From Nocardia sp. MH4 (GTDB lineage: Bacteria; Actinomycetota; Actinomycetes; Mycobacteriales; Mycobacteriaceae), in NCBI RefSeq assembly GCF_019266065.1, contig NZ_LPNR01000134.1, positions 17,829 to 81,828 of the forward strand: DNA of 64,000 nt, read 5' to 3'. Positions 8,803-17,895 of the stretch are shown in pieces. The notes beneath the pieces are model-generated. The model saw only the letters and a list, made by a program, of their open reading frames with translations. It had not been told where the DNA came from and did not search any database. The first letter of the stretch is position 1. Each line of letters begins with the position of its first letter. The translations under genes and the position numbers were made by a program.

Positions 8803-9753
8803 ATGCGCCGTAAAACTGCCGCGGTGCGAAGCAGTCCAGAGCGGGTCCTCCCCGCACCACGAGGCCGCGGGCTGAAAAACCGCCCGTGGCAGGACTATGC
8901 GCTGTTCCTGGTCCTGGTCGTGCCGAATCTGGTGCTGCTGACGCTGTTCGTTTACCGGCCGCTGGCGGACAACATCCGGCTGTCGTTCACCGACTGGAAC
9001 ATCGCGGATCCCGTTGCCACCCCGATCGGTTTCGACAACTACGTCGAGTGGTGGGGGCGCGAGGATTCCTGGAAGGTCGTCTCCAACACGGTGATCTTCA
9101 CCGTCGCCGCGGTCGCGGTGAGTATGGCGCTCGGCCTCGCGCTGGCGCTGCTGCTGGACCGAAAACTGTTCGGCCGCAATGTGGTTCGTTCGGCCATTTT
9201 CGCGCCTTTCGTGATTTCCGGCGCGGCGATCGGCGTGGCTTTCCAATTTATCTTCGATCCGAGTTTCGGTCTGGTACAAGACGTCCTGCATCGCGTCGGT
9301 GTGGACAAGGTGCCGGATTTCTACCAGGACCCGCACTGGGCCCTGTTCATGGTGACGATCACTTACATCTGGAAGAACCTCGGCTATACCTTCGTCATCT
9401 ATCTGGCCGCGCTCCAGGGCGTGCGCGCCGAGTTGCTGGAAGCCGCCGAAATGGACGGCGCGAGCCGGTGGACGACATTCACCAAAGTGCTTCTGCCACA
9501 ACTTCGTCCGACGACCTTCTTCCTGTCGATCACGGTATTGCTGAACTCGCTGCAAGTCTTCGACATCATCAATGTGATGACCCGCGGCGGGCCGCTGGGC
9601 AACGGCACGACGACCATGGTGTTCCAGGTGTACGAGGAATCGTTCCGCAATTTCCGGGCCGGCTACGGCGCCACCGTCGCGACCATCATGTTCGTGGTGC
9701 TGCTGGTGGTCACGCTGATCCAGGTGCGCGTCATGGATCGAGGCGATCGGTGA
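8803..9753 (+). CDS. ugpA: ABC sugar/glycerophosphodiester importer permease, UgpA-like
   Basis: A 316-residue inner-membrane permease with six predicted helices and the MalF-type EAA loop (LLEAAEMDGASRW, about residue 220) that contacts the ATPase. The gene order permease-permease-binding protein-ATPase matches the mycobacterial ugpAEBC operon, whose product imports glycerophosphocholine; the name follows that order and the protein's look, not a substrate motif. The start is uncertain: the ATG at 8803 has no clear ribosome site, and an in-frame ATG at 8761 and a GTG at 8824 are alternatives. The stop overlaps the next start by 4 bp, indicating translational coupling. Confidence 0.85.
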   Translation: MRRKTAAVRSSPERVLPAPRGRGLKNRPWQDYALFLVLVVPNLVLLTLFVYRPLADNIRLSFTDWNIADPVATPIGFDNYVEWWGREDSWKVVSNTVIFTVAAVAVSMALGLALALLLDRKLFGRNVVRSAIFAPFVISGAAIGVAFQFIFDPSFGLVQDVLHRVGVDKVPDFYQDPHWALFMVTITYIWKNLGYTFVIYLAALQGVRAELLEAAEMDGASRWTTFTKVLLPQLRPTTFFLSITVLLNSLQVFDIINVMTRGGPLGNGTTTMVFQVYEESFRNFRAGYGATVATIMFVVLLVVTLIQVRVMDRGDR

Positions 9754-10616
9754 AACACGTAGGCCCGCAGACACTGTCGTACCGGCGCCGCGAACGCGCC
9801 GTCACCGCGCTCGGTTACGCCGCGATGGCGTGCGTGCTGATCCTGGTCGGCGTGCCGCTGTTCTGGATCCTGATCACCTCGCTCAAGGATCGCGCCGACA
9901 TCTACACCCAGCCCGCGGTGTACTGGCCGCACAGCTGGCACCCGGAGAACTACGGCGAGGCCACCACGACGGTGCCGTTCTGGACCTTCCTGCGCAACTC
10001 GCTGATCGTCACCGGCGTGGTGTCGGCGGTGAAGTTCGCGCTCGGCGTGTTCAGCGCCTACGGCCTGGTGTTCCTGCGCTTCCCCGGCAAGAACATCGTG
10101 TTCCTGGTGATCATCGCGGCGCTGATGGTGCCCAACCAGATCACCGTCATCTCCAACTACGCGCTGATCGCGCAGCTGGGCTGGCGCAACACTTTCCAGG
10201 GCATCATCATCCCGCTGTGCGGCGTCGCGTTCGGCACGTTCCTGATGCGCAACCACTTCCTGTCGCTGCCTGGTGAGGTCATCGAGGCGGCGCGGATGGA
10301 CGGCGCGAACTGGTGGCGGCTGCTGACCAGGGTGGTGCTGCCGATGTCGGGTCCGACGATGGTGGCGTTCGCGGTGGTCACGCTGGTCAACGAGTGGAAC
10401 GAGTACCTCTGGCCGTTCCTGATGGCCGACTCCGCCGAGGTCGCCACGCTGCCGGTGGGGCTGACCCTGCTGCAGAACACCGAGAACCCGTCGGTCACCA
10501 ACTGGGGGCCGGTGATGGCGGGCACCGTGCTGACGATGCTGCCGATCCTCATCGTGTTCCTCGCGCTGCAACGTCACATGATCAAAGGCCTCACTTCCGG
10601 TGCGGTCAAGGGTTGA
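9750..10616 (+). CDS. ugpE: ABC sugar/glycerophosphodiester importer permease, UgpE-like
   Basis: A 288-residue second permease of the MalG type, beginning at a GTG whose last bases form the stop of ugpA (GTGA overlap). The EAA loop reads VIEAARMDGANWWRLLTRVV, and the C-terminus ends ALQRHMIKGLTSGAVKG, which is typical of MalG/UgpE proteins. With UgpA it forms the heterodimeric channel. Tight coupling to its neighbours supports one operon and one complex. Confidence 0.88.
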   Translation: MKHVGPQTLSYRRRERAVTALGYAAMACVLILVGVPLFWILITSLKDRADIYTQPAVYWPHSWHPENYGEATTTVPFWTFLRNSLIVTGVVSAVKFALGVFSAYGLVFLRFPGKNIVFLVIIAALMVPNQITVISNYALIAQLGWRNTFQGIIIPLCGVAFGTFLMRNHFLSLPGEVIEAARMDGANWWRLLTRVVLPMSGPTMVAFAVVTLVNEWNEYLWPFLMADSAEVATLPVGLTLLQNTENPSVTNWGPVMAGTVLTMLPILIVFLALQRHMIKGLTSGAVKG

Positions 10617-10636
10617 TTCTCGAACAGGAGATCCAC

Positions 10637-11965
10637 GTGTCCAGTCAACGATTCCCGGCGCTGAGCCGCCGCGGCTTCCTCGGCCTCACCGGCGCGGCCG
10701 CCGCGGGTCTGGCGCTCACCGCCTGCGCGGGCACCGGCGGCGGATCCGGTGACGGCGGCGACGCCAAGACCATCACCTTCTGGTCCAACCACCCCGGCAC
10801 CTCCAAGGAGCTGGAGCTGGAGCTGATCAACCGGTTCCAGGCGAAGTACCCGGACCTGACGGTCAACCTGGTCGACGCGGGCAAGAACTACGAGGAGGTG
10901 GCGCAGAAGTTCAACGCCGCGCTCACCGGTGGTGACCTGCCCGACGTGGTCGTGCTCTCCGATGTCTGGTGGTTCAACTACGCGCTGACCAAGGCGATCG
11001 AGCCACTGGACAGCCACTTCGGCGCCGCGGGCGTGCAGCTGGGCGACTACGTCGACTCGCTCGCCGCCGACTACCTGTTCGACGGGAAGCACTACGCGCT
11101 GCCGTACGCCCGCTCGACCCCGCTGTTCTACTACAACAAGGACGTGTGGGCGAAGGCCGGTCTGCCCGACCGCGGCCCGAACTCCTGGCAGGAATTCGAC
11201 GAGTGGGGCCCCAAGCTCCAGTCCGTCGTCGGCGCCGACAAGTTCGCGCACGCCTGGGGCGACGCCAAGAACTACCTCGGCTGGACCTTCCAGGGCCCGA
11301 ACTGGACCTTCGGCGGCGCCTACTCCGATCAGTGGAAGCTGAAGTTCACCGATCCGGGCTCGATCGCGGCGGCCACCTACCTGCGCGATTCGATCAATGT
11401 GAAGAAGTACGCGGCGATCCGTCCGCAGATCGCGGTCGACTTCGGCACCGGCGTGGCCGCCTCGACGATCGCCTCCACCGGCGATCTCAAGGGCATCAAG
11501 AAGAACGCCGACGGCAAGTTCGAGGTGGGCACCGCGTTCCTGCCGCACCCGAACGGCCCCGGCGTCACCACCGGCGGCGCAGGCCTGGCGATTCCGTCGC
11601 GGATCTCGGACGCGCGCAAGACCAACGCGCTCAAGTTCATCGAGTTCGTCACCAACGCGGCCAACACCGCGTACTTCTCGCAGAACACCGGATACATGCC
11701 GGTGCGCAAGTCGGCGGTGACCGACCCGTCCGAGGTGGACTTCCTGGCGAAGAACCCGAACTCGAAGGTCGCCATCGACCAGCTGTCGGTGACCAAGTCC
11801 CAGGACTACGCCCGCGTGTTCGTACCCGGCGCCGACCAGATCATCGGCACCGGCTACGAGCAGATCGGTCTGCAGAACGCCGATCCCGCCACGGTTCTGG
11901 CGAAGGTCGCCGCCGACGTGCAGGCGATCATCGACCGGCAGATCACGCCCAAGCTGCCGAAGTAG
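10637..11965 (+). CDS. ugpB: ABC importer solute-binding lipoprotein, UgpB-like
   Basis: A 442-residue extracytoplasmic binding protein. The N-terminus carries a twin-arginine-like SRRGFLGL motif and a lipobox (ALTAC), so it should be exported, possibly folded, and anchored as a lipoprotein. The body is a family 1 binding protein with KTITFWSNHPGT at the start of the mature part and a tryptophan-rich central region. The GTG start at 10637 is supported by AGGAG six bases upstream. It sits 20 bp after ugpE and 62 bp before ugpC. Glycerophosphodiesters are the likely ligand by analogy with the mycobacterial operon, but another sugar derivative is possible. Confidence 0.87.
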   Translation: MSSQRFPALSRRGFLGLTGAAAAGLALTACAGTGGGSGDGGDAKTITFWSNHPGTSKELELELINRFQAKYPDLTVNLVDAGKNYEEVAQKFNAALTGGDLPDVVVLSDVWWFNYALTKAIEPLDSHFGAAGVQLGDYVDSLAADYLFDGKHYALPYARSTPLFYYNKDVWAKAGLPDRGPNSWQEFDEWGPKLQSVVGADKFAHAWGDAKNYLGWTFQGPNWTFGGAYSDQWKLKFTDPGSIAAATYLRDSINVKKYAAIRPQIAVDFGTGVAASTIASTGDLKGIKKNADGKFEVGTAFLPHPNGPGVTTGGAGLAIPSRISDARKTNALKFIEFVTNAANTAYFSQNTGYMPVRKSAVTDPSEVDFLAKNPNSKVAIDQLSVTKSQDYARVFVPGADQIIGTGYEQIGLQNADPATVLAKVAADVQAIIDRQITPKLPK

Positions 11966-12027
11966 TCACCCCGTGGGCCGGTGGTCGTGGCGACCACCGG
12001 CCCGCCTCGTTCCCAGGAGAATCCCCC

Positions 12028-13104
12028 ATGGCGACAGTGCAGTTCGACGGTGTCACGCACCGCTATCCCGGCGCCGACACCCCCGCTGTCGACGCGCTCG
12101 ATCTCGACATCGCCGACGGCGAGTTCCTCGTGCTGGTCGGGCCGTCGGGCTGCGGCAAGTCGACCAGCCTGCGCATGCTGGCCGGCCTCGAGTCGGTCGA
12201 GGAGGGGACCATTCGCATCGGCGAGCGCGACGTCACCGGACTGCCACCGCGCGCCCGCGACGTGGCGATGGTGTTCCAGAGCTACGCGCTCTACCCGAAC
12301 ATGACCGTCGCCGAGAACATGGGCTTCGCCCTGCGCAACGCGGGAATGAGCAAGGCCGACACCCTCGTTCGGGTCAAGGAGGCGGCCGCCATGCTCGAGC
12401 TCGATCCGCTGCTCGACCGCAAGCCCGCCAAGCTCTCGGGCGGTCAGCGCCAGCGGGTCGCCATGGGCCGCGCGATCGTGCGCCGCCCGCAGGTCTTCTG
12501 CATGGACGAGCCGCTGTCCAACCTCGACGCCAAACTGCGGGTGAGCACCCGCTCCCAGATCGCCGCGCTGCAACAGCGACTCGGCACCACCACGGTCTAC
12601 GTCACCCACGACCAGGTCGAGGCGATGACCATGGGTCACCGCGTCGCGGTCCTGCGCGACGGGACGCTCCAGCAGATCGCCTCCCCTCGCCGCCTCTACG
12701 ACGACCCGGTGAACACCTTCGTCGCCGGCTTCATCGGCTCACCGGGCATGAACCTGCTCGAGGCGCCGGTGGTCGACGGCGCGGCGATCCTGGACGGCCT
12801 GCGAATCCCAGTGCCCCGCAGCGTCTCCGGTGCCAGGGTGGTCCTCGGTATCCGTCCCGAGGCGTGGGAGGTCACCACCGACCCGTCGGGTATCACCGTC
12901 GTCGCCGAGCTCCTCGAAGAACTCGGCGCCGAATCCTTCGTCTACACCCACGGCGCCGGCACCGACTGGTCCACCCGCTCCGGCAAGATCGTCGTCCGCG
13001 TCGACCGCCGGTTCCGGACCACCCTCGGCGAAACCCTGCACCTGCGACCGAAACTCGACGAGATCTTCTTCTTCGACGCCGACCAGGGCAATCGCGTGCG
13101 CTGA
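12028..13104 (+). CDS. ugpC: ABC importer ATP-binding protein, UgpC/MalK-like
   Basis: A 358-residue ATPase with all NBD motifs: Walker A GPSGCGKST, Q-loop VFQSYALYP, ABC signature LSGGQRQR, Walker B VFCMDEPLSNLD and the H-loop VTHD. The C-terminal third (from about residue 240) is a MalK-type TOBE/OB regulatory domain (VLGIRPEAWEV). The start ATG has AGGAGA eight bases upstream. It completes the importer; no phosphodiesterase gene accompanies the operon. The end of the gene lies 9 bp from the stop of the convergent Fic gene, with no visible terminator between them. Confidence 0.9.
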   Translation: MATVQFDGVTHRYPGADTPAVDALDLDIADGEFLVLVGPSGCGKSTSLRMLAGLESVEEGTIRIGERDVTGLPPRARDVAMVFQSYALYPNMTVAENMGFALRNAGMSKADTLVRVKEAAAMLELDPLLDRKPAKLSGGQRQRVAMGRAIVRRPQVFCMDEPLSNLDAKLRVSTRSQIAALQQRLGTTTVYVTHDQVEAMTMGHRVAVLRDGTLQQIASPRRLYDDPVNTFVAGFIGSPGMNLLEAPVVDGAAILDGLRIPVPRSVSGARVVLGIRPEAWEVTTDPSGITVVAELLEELGAESFVYTHGAGTDWSTRSGKIVVRVDRRFRTTLGETLHLRPKLDEIFFFDADQGNRVR

Positions 13105-13113
13105 CGGCGCACG

Positions 13114-14289
13114 CTACGACAGACCCGCCGTGGTCCGGCGGCCGATCGCCGCGTCGAGGGCGCCGAGTTCGGCGAAGACGTCGGTGGCCGCCCAGATGCG
13201 GTTGCGGGTGGAGTCGGAGACGACTTCGAGGATGCCGCGGTCGACGAGTCGTTCGAGGGCGCGATAGGTCGCCGAGTCCGTCGTCGCGGTGAGGCGGTTC
13301 GCGACCGCGATCGTGAGGATCGGGTGCTCGAGCAGGTTCGCGAGCAGGGCCTCGTCGGCGGAGCCGCCGCGTGGACGGGCACGGTCGCGCCAGCGTTGGG
13401 GGAGCGCGGCCAGGGCGCGGGCGGAGTCGATGGCGGCCTCGCTGGCGTACACCGCCGCGAGCGCCAGGTACACGACGAACTCGTCGGCGGCACCGCCCCG
13501 GTAGGCATCCAGCTGGGCGAAATAGCGCGAGGTGTCGGCGAGCATGACCGAGGAGAAGGGAACTGTCACCCGGTCGGTCAGCCCCCGCCTGCGCAGAATC
13601 GCGCTCACCAGCGCGCGGCCGATCCGGCCGTTGCCGCTGACGAACGGGTGGATCGAGACGAACTGCGCGTGCGCAATCGCGGCCTGCACGAGAATCGGCA
13701 GGTCGGTGCGCGCGACGAAAGCCAGCAGATCGGCGACCAACTCGGGCACGAGCTCCGGCGGCGGTGGCACGTACAGCGCGTGGAGCGGCGTGTAATCGCT
13801 GCCGCCGATCCAGGTCTGCACCGTGCGGAAACGGCCCGCCTTCTCCCACTCCGGCGCGATCAGCACCCGGTGGGCGCTGAGCAGGCTCGCCTCGGTGATC
13901 TGTCCGGTCGCCGCGGCGTCGACCAGGCCCGCGAGGCCGCGCACAGCACTGACTTGCGACGCCGCCTCGGCGCGGGTCGACGCGCCACCGAAGGCTTTGC
14001 CGAAAGCTCGCCAGCCCGCGTCGATGTGCTCGATGCGCGAGGACGCGACCGCCTCGGCGCGCAGCAGGAATTCGCGCAGCGACGTCGAGTACTGGCCCTG
14101 ACCCGCTTCGAGATGGGTCACCGCGATCAGCGCGGCCTCACTCGCGGATGTCGTTCTCCTGGAGTCGAACTCGAGTTCGGCGATGCGCGGCGGGATCGAC
14201 ACCGCCACCCACTCGGGCACGGGCCCGGCCCGTGATCCGTCGTGCGCCGCCCACGGTCGCTGCTCGACATGATGAGCGGGCCAATTCAT
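13114..14289 (-). CDS. Fic family protein with non-canonical active-site motif
   Basis: A 391-residue Fic-domain protein with an N-terminal helical/DUF4172-like part and a C-terminal winged-helix-like segment (about residues 320-380). Fic enzymes transfer AMP or other nucleotide parts to target hydroxyls. The core motif reads HPFVSGNGRIGR around His214, where the usual Asp/Glu that binds Mg2+ is replaced by serine (about residue 218). The N-terminal inhibitory helix reads SSRIEHIDAGW instead of the common S-x-x-x-E-G. The catalytic His and the GNGR loop are kept. It may have altered metal use, a different reaction (as with phosphocholine or phosphate transferases) or no activity. No antitoxin-like partner gene is adjacent. 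The ATG at 14289 lacks a strong ribosome site. Confidence 0.85.
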   Translation of the reverse strand: MNWPAHHVEQRPWAAHDGSRAGPVPEWVAVSIPPRIAELEFDSRRTTSASEAALIAVTHLEAGQGQYSTSLREFLLRAEAVASSRIEHIDAGWRAFGKAFGGASTRAEAASQVSAVRGLAGLVDAAATGQITEASLLSAHRVLIAPEWEKAGRFRTVQTWIGGSDYTPLHALYVPPPPELVPELVADLLAFVARTDLPILVQAAIAHAQFVSIHPFVSGNGRIGRALVSAILRRRGLTDRVTVPFSSVMLADTSRYFAQLDAYRGGAADEFVVYLALAAVYASEAAIDSARALAALPQRWRDRARPRGGSADEALLANLLEHPILTIAVANRLTATTDSATYRALERLVDRGILEVVSDSTRNRIWAATDVFAELGALDAAIGRRTTAGLS

Positions 14290-14376
14290 CTGCTCTTACT
14301 GTACTTTCACTCTCGAAAACGCGACTTGCTCGGTGGCTATTCGCATTTACTGGCTCAGATGCCACCGATGAGTCGA

Positions 14377-15186
14377 CTACTCGCTGTTGGCAGTTCCGGA
14401 CCGGACGGCTGTCGCGCGGGCTCGAGCGACGGCTTCGGCCACACCACCGGTGAAGGGGAGGCCGTGGCCCGGCAGAACCAGATCGGCCGGAACGGACTCG
14501 AGCGCGGCGAGTGCCGCCAGGGTGTCGGGGACGGAGTGATGGAAGAAGCTCGGGAGTAGCTGGGGCCCTTGGATTCTCGAGGTCGGGTGCGCGGTGACCA
14601 GGGAGTCGCCGGTGGCGACGGCGCCGGCCGCGGGCAGCTGGAAGGCCGAATGGCCCGAGGTGTGGCCGGGACAGGCGATCGGGATCGGGTTGCCGGGGAA
14701 GTCCAGCGCGCCGGCGGTGGGGAAGGGCTGGATGTGGGCGACGGTGTTCTTGCGCAGACCACCCGCCGCGGTGATCCGTGCGGCCCACGCGATCGTGCTC
14801 CGATCGGTGAGCCGTTTGATCACGTCCAGGGGCGTGGCCGACTCATGGCATTCCCCCCGTGCGTGCCGCACCTCGACCGCACTGGTGTACGCGGGAATCC
14901 CGTAGCGCCGGTGCAGATGATTCAGCGCCCCCACATGATCGAGATGGGCATGGGTCAGCAACACCGCGACGATGTCCTCGGGCCGATGCCCGAGCTCACG
15001 CACCGCCTGCTCGATGACCCCGGCATCACCGAGCCAGCCGGCATCGATCAGCGTGAGCGCCGACCCCTCCCGCAGCAGAACCATATTCACATCGGTCCCA
15101 CGAATCACGAACGTATCGTCAGCGACCTGCTTCCAGCGCACCCCACTACCGTAGCGATCAAACAACCCGTCCGCCGACGAGCCCAT
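14377..15186 (-). CDS. metallo-beta-lactamase-fold hydrolase
   Basis: A 269-residue protein with the zinc motif THAHLDHVG (HxHxDH), a later CPGHTSGH histidine and TGDSLV aspartate, and a C-terminal PGH, a full set of ligands for a di-metal MBL-fold enzyme. Such proteins include glyoxalase II-like, lactonase and other hydrolases; the substrate cannot be told. No signal peptide, so probably cytoplasmic. Its ATG lies inside the end of a small upstream open frame (15158-15373), suggesting coupling. It is in the same orientation as the Fic gene, 87 bp upstream of it. Confidence 0.87.
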   Translation of the reverse strand: MGSSADGLFDRYGSGVRWKQVADDTFVIRGTDVNMVLLREGSALTLIDAGWLGDAGVIEQAVRELGHRPEDIVAVLLTHAHLDHVGALNHLHRRYGIPAYTSAVEVRHARGECHESATPLDVIKRLTDRSTIAWAARITAAGGLRKNTVAHIQPFPTAGALDFPGNPIPIACPGHTSGHSAFQLPAAGAVATGDSLVTAHPTSRIQGPQLLPSFFHHSVPDTLAALAALESVPADLVLPGHGLPFTGGVAEAVARARATAVRSGTANSE

Positions 15187-15373
15187 CGAGCTCGATGGTC
15201 AGTGGGCACGGGTCGGTCAACGTCACCGACCCGGTCGCCCTCGGCGTAATGCGATATTCGCCGCGCACCGCGGATTCACCAGAAGTCGCGATCTCGATAG
15301 CCACCTGGATCTGCTCGGCACGCAGCCGAGTTCGGTCGCCGACCTCGGAGCCGACCACCACTACGTCCGGCAC
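15158..15373 (-). CDS. small hypothetical protein
   Basis: A 71-residue frame starting at GTG, overlapping the start of the MBL-fold gene by 29 bp. Codon use (G/C at third positions) looks coding. The open, coding-like frame continues upstream of the GTG to a stop near 15435 (residues such as TVTWCDDLGRDR) without a usable start, so this could be a truncated or decayed gene, or one starting at an unusual codon. It has no recognised domain: a hydrophilic protein with one cysteine and a C-terminal PCPLTIELDGL segment. Function unknown. Confidence 0.4.
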   Translation of the reverse strand: MPDVVVVGSEVGDRTRLRAEQIQVAIEIATSGESAVRGEYRITPRATGSVTLTDPCPLTIELDGLVGGRVV

Positions 15374-15436
15374 CCGCCGCGGCGAACGCGCCTGTGATCG
15401 GTCGCGGCCCAGATCATCGCACCAGGTGACAGTGGT

Positions 15437-17452
15437 CTACCAGATTGTCACGCGCTCGTCGGGAGCCAGGAAGAGTTTGTCGCTGGGCGTGACGTCGAAG
15501 GCTTCGTAGAAGCTGTCGATGTTGCGAACCACGGCGTTGCAGCGGAACTCCGGCGGGGAGTGCGGGTCGACGGCGAGGCGGCGGATGGCCTCCTCGGGGC
15601 GGGCCTTGGTGCGCCAGACCTGGGCCCAGCCGTAGAAGACGCGCTGCAGGCCGGTGAGCCCGTCGATGACCGGGGGCTCGGCACCGTCGAGGGAGATCTT
15701 GTAGGCGGCCAGGGCGATCGACAGGCCACCCAGGTCACCGATGTTCTCGCCGATGGTGAACTCGCCGTTGACGGTGTGCTCGTCGGCCAGGTCGGCGGGG
15801 GAGAGCACGTTGTACTGGTCGATCAGCGCCCTGGTGCGCTTGCCGAACTCGGCGCGGTCGGCGTCGGTCCACCAGTCCTTCATGTTGCCGTCGCCGTCGT
15901 ACTTGGCGCCCTGATCGTCGAAACCGTGGCCGATCTCGTGGCCGATCACCGCGCCGATGCCGCCGTAGTTGGCGGCGTCGTCGGCGTTCATGTCGAAGAA
16001 CGGCGGCTGCAGGATCGCGGCCGGGAAGACGATCTCGTTCATGCCCGGGTTGTAGTAGGCGTTGACCGTCTGCGGGGTCATGAACCACTCGCCGCGGTCC
16101 ACCTCGCCACCCAGTTTGCCAAGGTCACGGTCATGATCGGCGGCATATCCGCGACGGTAGTTGCCGACCAGATCGGCCGGGTCGACCTCGACCGCGGAGT
16201 AGTCACGCCAGGTGTCGGGGTAGCCGATCTTGGGGGTGAACTTCTCCAGCTTGGTCAGCGCGGCGGCGCGGGTGTCCGGGCCCATCCACTCCAGGTCGGC
16301 GATATTGCGGCGATAGGCCTCCTGCAGATTGGCCACCAGCTCCACCATCCGCGCCTTGGCCTGCGGCGGAAAGTGCTTGGCCACATACAGTTTGCCGACG
16401 GCCTCGCCGAGCAGCTCCTGCACCAGCGAGACGCCCCGCTTCCAGCGCTCGCGGTTCTCCTGCGCGCCGGTGAGGGTGCGGCCGTAGAAGTCGAAGTTCT
16501 CGGCGACGATCTCGTCGGTCAGGAACGGCGCCCTGGCGTGCAGCACCTGCCACACGGCCCAGTCGCGCCAATCCGCCTGCGGCACCGCGGTCCACGCCTG
16601 CGCGAAGGCGCGCGCGTAGTCGGGCTGGCGCACGACGAGCTCGGCGAACAGCTCGGACCCGCTGCGGTCCACACCCGCGGCGACGGCGTCCACCCAGGCG
16701 GCCCAGTCGAATTCGGGGTTCTCGGCGACCAGGTCGGCGAAAGTGGTGAGGTTGTAGCTCTTCTCGGCGTCGCGACGGCGCACCACGTCCCAATGGCCGG
16801 CGGCCAGCGTGCGTTCCAGCTCGAACACGCGGCGGGCCGCGTCGGCCGGATCGGCGGGCACCAGCCCGGCCAGCGCCGGGTCGGCGGCGGCGATGGTGAA
16901 CATCTTCGCGAGATGGGCCTGGTAGGCGTCGCGAATCTCGGCGAATTCGTCGGAGCGGTAGTACGACTCGTCCGGCAGACCGATGCCCGACTGGGTGGCG
17001 TGCACCAGGTAGCGGGTGGAGTCCTTGTCGTCGGTGTCGACGTAGTAGCCCAGCGCGCCGCGCACGCCGGTGCGCTGCAGGCGGCCGAGCAGCGCGGCGA
17101 ACGCGCTCGGGCTGTCGACCTCGGCGATCTCGCGCAGCTCGGCGGCGACCGGCGCGAAACCGGCCGCGGCCACCGCGTCGGTGTCCATGAAGCTCGAGTA
17201 CAGGTCACCGATCTTGCGGGCGTCGGCGTCGTCGGACGCGTTCGCCGCGCTGTCCTGGATGATCGCCTGCACGTCGAGCTCGGCCTGGTCGTACAACGTC
17301 CGGAAGGCGCCGTCCACCGCGCGGTCGGCCGGGATCTCGTACCCGGCCAGCCACTGCCCGTTGACGTGCGCGAACAGGTCGTCCTGGACGCGCACCGCCT
17401 GGTCACGGAAGGACAGATCGATACCGGAGGGACTGATCGGATCGGAAGTCAC
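15437..17452 (-). CDS. zmp1: M13 family zinc metallopeptidase (neprilysin/Zmp1-like)
   Basis: A 671-residue peptidase closely resembling mycobacterial Zmp1. The zinc motif HExxH is seen in VIGHEIGHGFDD, the third ligand in GENIGDLGG, and the M13 substrate-binding segment in TVNAYYNPGMNEIVFPAA. The C-terminus ends DERVTIW, as neprilysin-type enzymes end in a conserved aromatic. No signal peptide or membrane anchor is visible, as in Zmp1, which nevertheless reaches the outside in mycobacteria. It cleaves small peptides; in M. tuberculosis it affects host inflammasome responses. The GTG at 17452 has TGGAG just upstream; an upstream ATG at 17506 would add 18 residues without a good ribosome site. 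Monocistronic by spacing. Confidence 0.9.
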   Translation of the reverse strand: MTSDPISPSGIDLSFRDQAVRVQDDLFAHVNGQWLAGYEIPADRAVDGAFRTLYDQAELDVQAIIQDSAANASDDADARKIGDLYSSFMDTDAVAAAGFAPVAAELREIAEVDSPSAFAALLGRLQRTGVRGALGYYVDTDDKDSTRYLVHATQSGIGLPDESYYRSDEFAEIRDAYQAHLAKMFTIAAADPALAGLVPADPADAARRVFELERTLAAGHWDVVRRRDAEKSYNLTTFADLVAENPEFDWAAWVDAVAAGVDRSGSELFAELVVRQPDYARAFAQAWTAVPQADWRDWAVWQVLHARAPFLTDEIVAENFDFYGRTLTGAQENRERWKRGVSLVQELLGEAVGKLYVAKHFPPQAKARMVELVANLQEAYRRNIADLEWMGPDTRAAALTKLEKFTPKIGYPDTWRDYSAVEVDPADLVGNYRRGYAADHDRDLGKLGGEVDRGEWFMTPQTVNAYYNPGMNEIVFPAAILQPPFFDMNADDAANYGGIGAVIGHEIGHGFDDQGAKYDGDGNMKDWWTDADRAEFGKRTRALIDQYNVLSPADLADEHTVNGEFTIGENIGDLGGLSIALAAYKISLDGAEPPVIDGLTGLQRVFYGWAQVWRTKARPEEAIRRLAVDPHSPPEFRCNAVVRNIDSFYEAFDVTPSDKLFLAPDERVTIW

Positions 17453-17519
17453 GCGCTCCAGTATGCCGACAACCTCCGACGCGTGTGGCGGCCTCGGACC
17501 CCGCACCCGCGTACCGCCG

Positions 17520-17885
17520 TCAGGCGCAGACGAACTCGTCGTCGCGGACGCCGGCCACGAAGGCCGCCCATTCGCCGGCGGTGAAATGGAGTCGGACGTC
17601 GTGGTGGCGGAGGGTGGCGGAGCCGTCGGCGGCTACCTGGGCGAGCAGGGTGGGGTGGCGGCGGTCGCTGAGCAGGCAGTGCAGGAACGCGGTCCACAGG
17701 TCGGTCTCGACGGTGATGATCGGCTCGTCGAGGCCGGCGTTCATCGGATTGCGACGAAATTTGCTGTCACGTATCTGAACGATGTCGCCGTCGAAGCGGA
17801 CCTCGACACACTGGTTACCGTTATTGGAGCGCGACGATGTGAACCAGCCGTGATCGGCCGGGCGGCGACGAGCGGTGGTGGACAT
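17520..17885 (-). CDS. DUF397 domain protein
   Basis: A 121-residue protein. The first half contains the DUF397 pattern WFTSSRSNNGNQCVEVRF followed by VQIRDSK, a small domain that in actinobacteria is nearly always encoded beside an XRE/DUF5753 regulator. The second half (TDLWTAFLHCLLSDRRH and FTAGEWAAFVAGVRDDEF) looks like the C-terminal GEWxAFLAGVRxGEF motif usual for DUF397. The order is therefore odd: an insertion of about 45 residues splits the usual 60-70-residue domain. The start at 17885 lies 10 bp after the regulator's stop; an ATG at 17909 overlapping it is an alternative. It is probably co-transcribed with the regulator and modulates it (WhiJ/BldB-type pairs in Streptomyces). Confidence 0.8.
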   Translation of the reverse strand: MSTTARRRPADHGWFTSSRSNNGNQCVEVRFDGDIVQIRDSKFRRNPMNAGLDEPIITVETDLWTAFLHCLLSDRRHPTLLAQVAADGSATLRHHDVRLHFTAGEWAAFVAGVRDDEFVCA

Positions 17886-17895
17886 ACCCAGAATC

